From positions 1 through 10,149 of the forward strand of contig UZAE01002165.1 in the NCBI GenBank assembly GCA_900617975.1: 10,149 nt of DNA, read 5' to 3'. Within the stretch, counting starts at the first letter, position 1. Each line of letters begins with the position of its first letter. Source of the stretch: Rodentolepis nana. Its lineage: Eukaryota; Platyhelminthes; Cestoda; Cyclophyllidea; Hymenolepididae. Below are positions 1 to 7,328 of this stretch, in pieces. The notes under the pieces are model-generated. The model saw nothing but the letters and a program-made list of their open reading frames with translations. It did not search any database and was not told the DNA's origin. The position numbers and the translations under genes were made by a program.

Positions 1-1
1 C

Positions 2-235
2 ATACCCGACTGGCCAAGAATCGAAGCCGTTGCTGAGTTTAGACTACGTACCGGACACGATTGCTTGGCAAAACACCTTCACAGATTGGGAGTATACACT
101 CAACCCACATGCCCTCTATGTAACCTACATGAGGAAATGGAGAAGACCCATCTGAGTCGGTGTCCAGCCCTAAAGACAACGACGGAAAGCCAGAGATACT
201 GGGAAGCAAGAAGACAGCTAATGAACTGCTATTAA
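2..235 (+). pseudogene. C-terminal end of a non-LTR retrotransposon polyprotein (5' part outside the window)
   Basis: An open frame enters from the left edge and ends at TAA 233-235 (77 codons visible). It reads as the segment after the reverse transcriptase core in Jockey/CR1/RTE-like elements: a basic stretch with AEFRLRTGHDCLAKHLHR, then a Cys/His cluster CPLCNLHEEMEKTHLSRCP, then a polar C-terminus ending in NCY. This arrangement (RLRTGH followed by CxxC...H...C) is typical of non-LTR ORF2 C-termini, where the cluster is thought to help bind template RNA. The visible part has no stop or frameshift, so this copy may be fairly young, but the catalytic domains lie outside the window, so activity cannot be judged. 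It is followed directly by the 3' tail shared with two other copies here. Confidence 0.82.
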
Positions 236-344
236 TTAACTGCTATAAATGTACCCCTCCCCATCCCTCTTGGGGGAAGCTGAAGTCAAAGGTTAAGGGC
301 TAATGATAAATATCATAAAGCCTGCCATTTGAAATAAAAAAATA
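236..344 (+). repeat. 3' untranslated tail of the non-LTR element, copy 1
   Basis: A pyrimidine-rich run is followed by a block from about 274 that matches blocks at 2558-2626 and 10082-10149 (GGGCTAATGATA, CCTGCC, TTTGA, then AAATAAA-type tail). The block can fold: outer stem GGCT 298-301 with AGCC 319-322, inner stem ATGATA 303-308 with TATCAT 311-316. The tail ends in an A-rich run with ATAAA units, as expected of target-primed reverse transcription. Because it follows an ORF2 end, this copy identifies the other two as tails of the same family. Confidence 0.8.
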
Positions 345-512
345 ACTTTAGTTCTTTTTATTTATACCATGAACTGAGTTCTTAAAACAAAGAAGAAATG
401 TGTATAAAAGCTCTTAAATTTTAAAAATGGTCACTTATGTTTTATTTTGTCTTAAATACTAATTAAAGGTCGTTTAGTTGTTATGGTAACTAATATACTT
501 TGGCAATTTAAA
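345..512 (+). other. 5' flank of IQCA1; no defined promoter element seen
   Basis: This 168-bp AT-rich stretch lies between the end of the retroelement tail and the IQCA1 start codon. It must hold the 5' UTR and probably the core promoter, or a trans-splice acceptor if the gene is trans-spliced, but I see no convincing TATA box, initiator or acceptor. The retroelement lies close enough that insertion may have removed or replaced upstream control sequence. Confidence 0.4.
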
Positions 513-3500
513 ATGTCACACGAGTAGGTCCTTAATCTTATATTACCATCCAAGGGCGTACAATTTAGAGTGGAAAGAAGCTCAGTTGTTCATTGAAAAT
601 ATACTAAAAGAGGAATCCTTTAAATCTGGCAAAACGTTTAATGTAATATTATCTTAGTCTGATTTCTATATATAGGATTTGAGTTTAGCATTTAAAGAAT
701 GTGCAAAGCTATTCTTTAACTATGTTAGTATCTTTCGGAAAATTGAAAAGTGTTATGATCAGATAGTTCATCCGCAAAAACGAATCCTTCTACGAAGTAT
801 ACTAGACGGAGTTATTGGTCGGATTCTTGAAATTAAACAGGAGTTGGTAAAGATTGAACTTAGCGAATGTCATAATTTTGATGATATAATGTCTGAGTTC
901 AAAGTGACTCCATCAGATTTTGAAATACCAATTCCAAAATACTATGTGATTGATAACGAGAGTACTATAAGGGATAGACATTCTTTTATTTCCAATATTC
1001 GAAATCGAATAGACGCCACAAACGCAAAAGTATGCCAAGCGGATACACTTTTATATGGATTTTGTAGGAAGAAGAGCATTTGCCCATATCTGAAGCAGTT
1101 CTGATCATTCAAAGGCATGAACGTGCAAGACAAGGCCGCTTACGGGCCAAAATACTTCAAGAAAACCGCATGAAATTAGAAGCAGAAGATAACTTAGACT
1201 TGAAAGTTAGAAGTTCATTAACTTCCGAGAATGCTGCTATGATCATACAAAAGGTAAAAAATAAATTTTATTTTACCACTCTTCAGCATTGGCGAGGATA
1301 TTTAGCTAGGCAATACACGAAAAGACTGCGTCAGGAAGAATTTATCTGGCTCGGAATGGTAAATGACTTTTCACCAATTTCATTGGTTCTTTCTCTCTAC
1401 AGGAGCCCAAAGATTTGCATTACAATTCTGTCGTGCAAAACACAACTAAAAATGCTCAAACAATTGAGAGGCATCGACGTGTCCTTCAATATATTTATAA
1501 AAATGAATATGATCAAGCGTTGGTTAAATTAAAGGAGCAAATTCGGTTGACTGAGGGAGCTAATATGCAGGATAGGATGAAGGAACAATTGCGGCAGTGG
1601 TTTCTTCAATGCAGGTATTCCCTTGCATGCCTATTTGAGACACGAATTAGCACTTAAGTATTTTAGATATTAAATGTATTGATAATCTGTAACTATCTAA
1701 ATTATTTTTTGTCATTTAATTAAAAGTGTTTGAGAGTATTCTACGAATTATCTATTTTTCTTACAGAAATCCCACTTCCATGATGAAATCTTAAGAAGTC
1801 ACGTGCATAACCTCTTTAAATACCTTTGTGTGAGAGGCAGTTTTGTTAGCTATGTGAATCAGTGTTGTGACAGTGCGGGTTCGAAGATATGCTTTTAGGC
1901 TCATTTATCCCATATGCTAATTTTTACCGACAGGACATTGACAGATATTGGGTTCCTAGGATGATTAGGCTGGACCATACATGCATGCCTTTAAGTTCTT
2001 CAAGCCTTAATACCTTTGATTCCGCTTTCATTCTCCCCGCTGGTTGGTATTGTACCTACATTTTACTCTTCTCTTTAATTATGTAGAAGGCTTGAATAAA
2101 TGCCATTCATTCAAGCTTGCAAACCCATTTTCGTATGGGGTTTCATCTTATGGGTTAGACATAATCAGTGCGGTTCGTCATCCGCGTCACCGAAAGTTAT
2201 TGAACTCTTAGCCCCCCCCCCCTTGTTAGAACTAAATTTTGACCACTTTGTCACATGCTTATGATAAATAGATTACCCTATCATATCTAATTCCTGGGGT
2301 GTGCAATAGACTTACCTCCACGCGGTGCACCCTGGGCAACGTATAATCATACGTCAAAAAAGTCTATTTATCGGCAGTTGACTTCTGACGTCAAACTACT
2401 ATGACCCTACTGTACGTCATATTCGATCACTTCCACCATACTTATCCTACCTTTTCTCTCCCTTTGTGTCTGTCTGTCTCTTTAACGTCTTTAAACACTC
2501 TTCTCTTCGCCCCCCCCCCTAGACTTTTTTTTCGATTTGATGTTCCTCTTCCTCTGTGAAGCCTGAAGTCAACTAAAGGGCTAATGATAACTATCATAAA
2601 ACCTGCCGTTTGATATAAATAAATATCTAATTCCTTTGTAATAGATGTTTCGTCTGAATAGCCACAGAATCGGATTAGTATTTTTATGGCCTATCGCACT
2701 GGTCAAAGTGCAAGTCTGTCAAGCCAAAGATCAATGCTCACACGATTATTTTGAGTCAATAAGAGTGGTAGTAGAGTTTTTATTAAGAACGAATACGGGT
2801 TAAATCTTCTTCACTCAATACAGTTACTCTGATGGATTCGATAAATTTTAGTTAAAATTTTGCAACCGTCTATTCGTTTTAGCATCCTCTTGAATAACAT
2901 AATAAATCATAGCCTTCCATTTCAAACAGGGAGGCAAACGGCATCTTTCCAAATATTCCCCCACAAGCTGAAGGTGGCTCCCAGTGGCTTTTTAAGCGCA
3001 AACCTCTCGAACTCACGGCCAAGGAGGAAGCAAAACGAGTAAGTTTTATCAAGTCATGAAGAAACAGCATATCGTATCAATTTACTTAAGGAATTTAATC
3101 TTTTGGCGTTTCAGATGCCAAAAAAAAGTGTCAAAACAGAAAAAGCTACAGAGGCTAAAAAGAAAGAGGTTCGCCTCGATTCTGTCCTACGCTTCTCGTT
3201 TAACCGTAAATGAAAATGAATTAACATTGTAGAAGAAACCGGAGGGATGGACTATGTCGGAATCACAATTCATCCAAAACCTTAACGATGGACTCGCGGA
3301 GTATAACGGTGAGCACTCAAAGCAGCACGCTTTCTTGAGCAGTTTCAATCTAAGTACAATTAGAGATTACTAACCGAAGAGGATAAATGGTCTTACACTA
3401 GCGTCTCGTACGATTATCATTTGCACAATAGCAGTCTTCTCGCTAAACAAGTTCTACGACCAAAAACAAATCAGGAAATGAGTGCAAGATAATTTGGTCA

Positions 3501-5402
3501 AGAGACTTTTTAAATTAAATGAAAACTGATCGGCTGGACGGTTAGACAGTAATACAATCCCCATGGGAACACATTGCTAGGCTCGAGTGTTGAAAGGTTA
3601 ACTTAAATAAATATATAAACTATGAGGTTAAATAAGTATTATCTGAATGATAAAAAGTTACCTTACCATTCATAAACTACTAAATCTTACTCCCAATGAT
3701 TGCCACCATCGGATAAAAAATTGCTTTCCAAAAGCTTGATTGCCACACTAGCAAAATTAATTGTACCTTAATTTACTTATTTGACAATGACGTAATACAG
3801 CTCTTTACTATATTTCATAAGACAAATGGAAAAATAGAAACGAATCTGACAATTTTTTTCAAAGGCACAACGAAGATATCATAAAATTGGAGAAACATTC
3901 TGAAATCGAAAATGAAATCCGTGCCAATGTAGGTAAATTGATTCCTACTTCTTCACCTGATCTTAAATGTTTCATTACTTAACACGAAGGTTACTTTTTC
4001 TATAAATTCTTACAGGTCGACGAACTGATGAGACAAGAGTTGCGAAACTTGAAAATAGCCATTGATAAGGAGAAACAAAAGAGAATAAACAAGAAGGCGA
4101 AGATAGCGAAGACTAAGAGAAAGAAGGGTGCAATGAAAGACCTAACTAAGGGCAGGTATACAAATCAATTCCATTTTAACGGACAATTAGAAGCTTAGAA
4201 TCAATTTGCGAGGAATTGGTTATTATGGATATAATTAAAAAACCGGAAAGTACAAATCTAAGTAAATATTACGATGTATATTCGTATCATGGTGATGAAA
4301 AGACTGAAATTCAACCCTCACTCTCTGACGTCAAACAACTCGTCACACTCTATGGGATTCTTCCATTGGGTAGGCAACGGTTATTTTACCTTGAAATGGA
4401 TTTGCAGGATGTGTCTGATACTTATTTTGACCGCAGGTTCGCCGGATGTCCATGCTAAGGTGCCTCTTACACGGTCGATTATGTTAGCAGGACCAGAGGG
4501 AACAGGAAAGAAAATGCTAGTGAAGGCAATTTGCACTGAAACAGGAGCCAACCTCTTTGACCTTAGTCCTACCAACATTGCGGGGAAGTACGATGGGAAG
4601 CGAGCAATTCGACTCCTTATTAATATGGTATTTAAGGTCGCACATCTCCTACAGCCCTCTGTCATTATGATTGATCAATGTGAACGCATGTTTGGCACGA
4701 AAATCCCAAAATCTGAAAGGGTAACGTCGCGTTACTACAACTACTGAATAGTAGATAAGTAGACACGCACATTTTTTCTAGATGAATCTCCAACCACTGA
4801 AGAAAAATATAGTGAAAGCCATGAAGACTGTAAAACAGGGCAGTAGAATCCTGTTGGTGGGTAGCACGAAAGCACCCTTTGATGCCAAAGTGAAGCCATT
4901 TTGCAAATTGTTCGATCGAATTATACTAATTCCACGTCCTGATTACGGCACTCGTTATCGTGAGTTACAACTAGCCCAATTTACCATCCGTTATAGTTCT
5001 TTGGAAAACACTTATTGTGAAAAACGGAGGAAAGCTGACAAGAGATTTGGATATTTCTTCCCTTGCGAAGGTTTCTGATGGTTATACTGCAGGCATGATG
5101 GACAGATCCTGTAAAGAAATATTAACAGATCGTCGCTTATCCCTCATGGAAAAAATACCTCTCAAAGGATCTGAACTAATCTCTCCCTTAGCTCGAAATG
5201 ATCCAGTTTTTGTTGATGAAGAAGGAGCATATAAGGTAACAATAAGAACACATGTCCTACATAAAACTCGTTCCTGATTTCGAATGTTTTATTTTAGAAA
5301 TGGTATTGCAAAACTCCGTTAGGAAAAAAGAAAGCAAAAATGGTAAAAGAAGAAAATGAAGCGAAGAGAAAGGAGGCAAAATTGCTCAACAGGAAGAAAT
5401 GA
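513..5402 (+). CDS. IQCA1: IQ and AAA domain-containing protein 1 (dynein regulatory complex subunit 11), complete, 16 exons
   Basis: IQCA1/DRC11 (FAP82 in Chlamydomonas) is a subunit of the nexin-dynein regulatory complex, which links outer doublets and controls axonemal dynein in motile cilia and flagella. The spliced frame gives 797 residues, close to the roughly 820 of vertebrate members. It starts MSHEAYNLEWKEA, has the family block YDQIVHPQKR at 60-69, a first IQ-like motif at 165-177 (IIQRHERARQGRL), a second at 211-221 (IQKHWRGYLAR), the block VDELMRQEL at 424-432, a Lys-rich segment at about 440-470, and a C-terminal AAA+ module. Walker A is GPEGTGKK (548-555), Walker B VIMIDQCE (605-612), and the sensor-1 region LLVGSTKAPFDA (648-659). 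The C-terminus WYCKTPLGKKK runs into a Lys/Glu tail. The start is fixed by homology of the first 20 residues and by the lack of an alternative in-frame ATG. Identity is firm; the exact donor of exon 8 is the weakest junction. Confidence 0.93.
1254..1286 (+). other. IQCA1: IQCA1 intron 4: 33-bp, stop-free, inside the second IQ motif
   Basis: The intron runs from GTAAAA to CTTCAG and separates IIQK from HWRGYLAR, cutting the second IQ motif. It is a multiple of three and has no in-frame stop, so an unspliced transcript would stay open and insert eleven residues, VKNKFYFTTLQ, in the middle of the motif. Family similarity strongly supports removal in the main product. Confidence 0.8.
1767..2100 (+). 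other. IQCA1: Possible alternative 3'-terminal exon of IQCA1
   Basis: TATTTTTCTTACAG at 1753-1766 is a better acceptor by polypyrimidine content than the one used at 2929. Joined to exon 6 in phase, it would add Arg and NPTSMMKS, then stop at TAA 1792-1794, with a canonical AATAAA at 2095-2100. The product would keep the N-terminal domain and both IQ motifs but lose the AAA+ module. This is an inference from sequence signals only; it may be an unused decoy. Confidence 0.25.
2176..2419 (+). promoter_or_regulatory. Cluster of CRE-like CGTCA motifs, possible intronic enhancer
   Basis: CGTCA occurs on the plus strand at 2176-2180, 2185-2189, 2352-2356, 2389-2393 and 2415-2419; the fourth lies inside a perfect TGACGTCA palindrome at 2386-2393, the full CREB/ATF site. 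Five copies of a CpG-containing 5-mer in about 245 bp of AT-rich DNA is more than chance would give. Function is untested, and the cluster could belong to an unrecognised repeat. Confidence 0.25.
2446..2626 (+). repeat. Non-LTR retroelement 3' tail, copy 2 (5'-truncated), inside IQCA1 intron 6
   Basis: Starting near CCTACCTTTTCTCTCC, this copy aligns with the end of the window (CTACCTTTTCTACC, GACTTTTATTTT, TTTGATGTTCC, GTGAAGCCTGAAG) and with copy 1 from 2558 on. It includes a pyrimidine-rich region with a 10-C run at 2510-2519, the inner hairpin stem ATGATA 2584-2589 with TATCAT 2592-2597, and a tail with AATAAA at 2618-2623. It carries no coding sequence, so it is a 5'-truncated insertion or a short element using the same tail. 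It lies in the sense orientation relative to IQCA1. Confidence 0.75.
3309..3821 (+). other. IQCA1: IQCA1 intron 9 (513 bp)
   Basis: Donor GTGAGC after phase-1 Tyr-Asn; acceptor TTTCATAAG before the exon encoding DKWKNRNESDNFFQRH. The acceptor has a weak pyrimidine tract, but the resumed protein matches the family without a gap. An open frame from 3377 (TEEDKWSY...) to the TAA at 3491-3493 does not resemble IQCA1 and cannot be joined in phase. Nothing else was recognised here. Confidence 0.75.
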
Positions 5403-5581
5403 AATCCAAAATATTCCAAATTAATAGGACCCTAATTCTTAACTCACGTTTGCAACCGAAATTATAAAATAGTTACTTGATGGTCACTAATACAAAAAGT
5501 AAAACTATAAAAAATACATTGCAAAAAGTTATATTTTACAGATTATACATTTGAAATCAGTGTAAATCTATGGGAATATCA
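5403..5581. other. Convergent intergenic region holding both 3' UTRs
   Basis: Only 179 bp separate the IQCA1 stop (plus strand) from the PBDC1 stop (minus strand). Neither strand has a canonical AATAAA here. Weak variants exist: TATAAA on plus at about 5463-5468 and again near 5505, and AATATA on minus at about 5531-5536. The nearest perfect hexamers lie inside the opposite gene: plus-strand AATAAA at 5709-5714 in a PBDC1 intron, and a minus-strand one at 5288-5293 in IQCA1 intron 15. Overlapping 3' ends are therefore possible. Confidence 0.5.
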
Positions 5582-6256
5582 TCAAGATCCGTGTCTCACT
5601 TTGTGTATTTGGTTGTTGATGCCTCGTCGATTTCGTGCAATCTCAATAGCAAGATACTGAACTCGAGGCACTAACCAGTGACATAAAAATTAAATCACAT
5701 ATCAATTAAATAAACATTAAATTTCACAATAGCTTCAAAAAAAATACCGATGCAGGTATTGGTTTCAGAATATTCTTGAGAGGAATCCAATCTAAGGAGA
5801 GTTCCACGATTGAAGTCATCGACAACTCCTTCGAAACTGTCACAAAATTCTCGCCAGAGCTAAAATTAGTATCACATTAATAACGAAGCAGCATCAAATA
5901 CCGTAATGAAATTCCCATATTATTTTTAAACATACCACTTTCTTCTCATCTGATTTAATATCGTCTTCCGTGAAGCGATCTACATCAAAATCGGGAAAAG
6001 CTTTACAAAAGGCAGCGTATATTTTATCATCAAAAGGAGACAGCCGTAGAATCTTAGCATCTGGAACCGCAGAGAGAATATCATAATGGACCTCTGCATG
6101 ATCATATGCGGCAATCGCCCAAGATAACTCGACAGACTCCTGAAAGCAAAAAATCCGGGAATAGCAAATGAGATAAAATTCACGATAAGATAAATGTCAT
6201 TTATTTTAGTTAATCCTTACCTCATTGACGTAATTTTCTGCGTTAGTATCCACCAT
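5582..6256 (-). CDS. PBDC1: PBDC1-family protein (yeast YPL225W/Chp1 homologue), complete, 4 exons
   Basis: Exons in coding order are 6221-6256, 5936-6139, 5748-5859 and 5582-5670, with introns of 81, 76 and 77 bp, all GT-AG and in phase. The 441-nt frame gives 146 residues, the size of yeast YPL225W; human PBDC1 is longer because of a charged C-terminal tail absent here. Family blocks are clear: VELSWAIAAYDHAEVHY (15-31), a middle FDDKIYAAF region, WREFCDSFEGVVDDFNRGTL (82-101), and PRVQYLAIEIARNRRGIN (119-136). The yeast protein has been reported to act on ribosomes as a chaperone for newly made eEF1A; the older name, polysaccharide biosynthesis domain, does not describe a proven role. The start is the only ATG in frame; the codons before it are open but contain no ATG, and a TTTTAG at about 6291-6296 could be a trans-splice acceptor. 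It converges on IQCA1. Confidence 0.93.
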
Positions 6257-6947
6257 TCTCACGTGTACAGCGCGTGAAGACTTATGGCTAAAACCAGCGC
6301 CCTTCCCTATCGCTAATTTAAATACTCAATTAGCCTTAAATGATTTTTGTGTTTATTCCTAGAATATTTAAATAAATGCATGAATTTTTGCAGTTACTAC
6401 GATTGCATAGAAAACACGGAATTTTAGAAGCTTCATTATCGAATGTATATATTAAATATTATTCTCTAATCTAAAACTTCGGAGACTTCCATACATCCTA
6501 GTTCCACCAATCAATTCTATTTCCAAAACGGTAGTGAAACCTATTTAAAATGATGGAATCATTTACAACACGTACATTACATTACACTTACATTTGGCGA
6601 ATTCCTTAAGCCTCTTCTGTAACTACCAGATTTGACGTTAATACTAATACGTTGAACAATTAAAAATTAAATTTTAATGACTTTGATAAAATTGTCAGAA
6701 GAATGAAGCACTTGCTAACTTTAACACTACATTTAAAGTGAGTTAGAATCATGCCTATCTGCAATTTAGACATTATTATTTGTTTTGTCTTTCGCAATCT
6801 TCTGATAGATTAAAAATGTAACTGCATTTATAATGAAACTATGAATCCATCTCCAGTGGTAAATGTGGAAAAAAAATTGGTGAGATACCTAATATTGTTA
6901 CTATCTATTAGCTTCGAACCATATTACTATTTACCATTTCTCATTAC
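6257..6947. other. Stretch without a supported gene, upstream of PBDC1
   Basis: This AT-rich stretch must hold the PBDC1 promoter and 5' UTR near 6257-6340. On the minus strand I see possible splice signals, for example an acceptor TTACAG, 25 nt reading KRLKEFAK, and a GTAAGT donor at about 6589-6620, and a short frame at about 6370-6436 beginning MKLLKFRVFYAIVV. None can be tied to a neighbour by phase or family likeness, so they are not called. If the orphan exon upstream is real, its 3' exons should lie here. Confidence 0.4.
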
Positions 6948-7328
6948 CTACTGCGAAGTATCATGTTGATAAAATAAATGACCTGATATTTAATTATGAA
7001 CATATAGAAAACGACTCCGCTATTGCCAAATATCACCCCAATATCAATGTGTTTGTTTGTAAATGTGCTTCCGGCATTTTTCAAGGAAAATTCAAATCGA
7101 TACTCTAACCCCTTAGCCCCCTTAGGTCGGTACAGTCCTCTTTCAAAATAAGCTCCATTGGTACTTGACTCATAACAGAAAGCGCTCTTGCCGTCTGGCG
7201 CATGCACAATACGTTTATAGCCTTCGTCTAATACCAACAAACCCCAACAAGCCGGCATCAGCCGGCGTGAATCCGGTTGGGTGCATTTTTCAAAATAAAA
7301 TAATTCGGTCGTTAAAGGATTAACACGC
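6948..7328 (-). CDS. Exon of an unidentified protein, partial gene
   Basis: On the minus strand a frame of about 126 codons stays open, far longer than expected in DNA this AT-rich, and the local sequence is less AT-rich than its surroundings. It can begin after an AG at 7329-7330 (after an in-frame TAA at 7331-7333) and end at a GTAATG donor at 6942-6947; an internal ATG at 7256-7258 is also possible. It reads RVNPLTTELFYFEKC, then MPACWGLLVLDEGYKR, HAPDGKSAFCYESS, and GLEYRFEFSLKNAGSTFTNK, then turns hydrophobic. I do not recognise the family. The PDGK ... Y+F F ... N ... STFT+K spacing faintly recalls the GOLD domain of p24/TMED cargo receptors, but the conserved Cys before the F-x-N strand is missing, so no function is claimed. 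Neighbouring exons could not be joined. Coding: likely; exact ends: uncertain. Confidence 0.5.

Larger units (their letters stand above)
1615..2929 (+). other. IQCA1: IQCA1 intron 6 (1315 bp), retroelement-bearing
   Basis: Donor GTATTC after phase-2 Cys-Arg; acceptor CAAACAG before Glu-Ala-Asn. It is far larger than the other introns. From left to right it holds a strong unused acceptor at 1765-1766, a sense AATAAA at 2095-2100, an 11-C run at 2212-2222, a cluster of CGTCA motifs (2176-2419), a perfect inverted repeat ACGTAT/ATACGT at 2339-2354, and a retroelement tail from about 2446 to 2626. The parts at 1800-2170 and 2630-2900 show nothing I can name; an open frame at 1889-2086 lacks any family likeness. 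Confidence 0.8.
513..5402 (+). other. IQCA1: IQCA1 exon-intron map
   Basis: Coding exons: 513-523, 555-642, 676-1029, 1068-1253, 1287-1358, 1403-1614, 2930-3038, 3115-3168, 3233-3308, 3822-3928, 4016-4155, 4191-4369, 4437-4720, 4782-4959, 4997-5235, 5298-5402. All 15 introns are GT-AG. Lengths in order are 31, 33, 38, 33, 44, 1315, 76, 64, 513, 87, 35, 67, 61, 37 and 62 bp. Phases agree at every junction and the exon sum is 2394 nt. Donors range from consensus (GTAAGT after exon 7, GTGAGT after exon 14) to weak (GTTCGC after exon 8). The junctions were placed from splice signals plus family protein similarity, without transcript evidence. Confidence 0.85.

Noticed and set aside
1870..1895. 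GGGTTCGAAG resembling a tRNA or SINE B box
   Set aside because: No matching A box at proper spacing and no cloverleaf could be drawn.
1767..1901. Frame reading KSHFHDEILRSHVHN after a strong acceptor
   Set aside because: It is out of phase with exon 6 and does not resemble IQCA1; the in-phase reading stops after eight codons, so it is kept only as a possible alternative end.
1889..2086. Open frame of 65 codons on the plus strand in intron 6
   Set aside because: No family likeness, no splice signals matching IQCA1 phase, and the IQCA1 protein continues without a gap from 1614 to 2930.
2879..3070. Minus-strand open frame opposite exon 7
   Set aside because: Shadow of the IQCA1 coding exon on the other strand.
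3377..3493. Open frame TEEDKWSYTSV in intron 9 as an IQCA1 exon
   Set aside because: Wrong phase from exon 9 and no similarity; the exon at 3822-3928 supplies the expected family sequence exactly.
4381..4665. Minus-strand open frame of 94 codons
   Set aside because: Lies opposite exon 13 (AAA+ domain) and intron 12; antisense shadow.
5980..6183. Minus-strand 67-codon frame with hydrophobic start
   Set aside because: It overlaps PBDC1 exon 2 in a different frame; the PBDC1 frame matches its family clearly.
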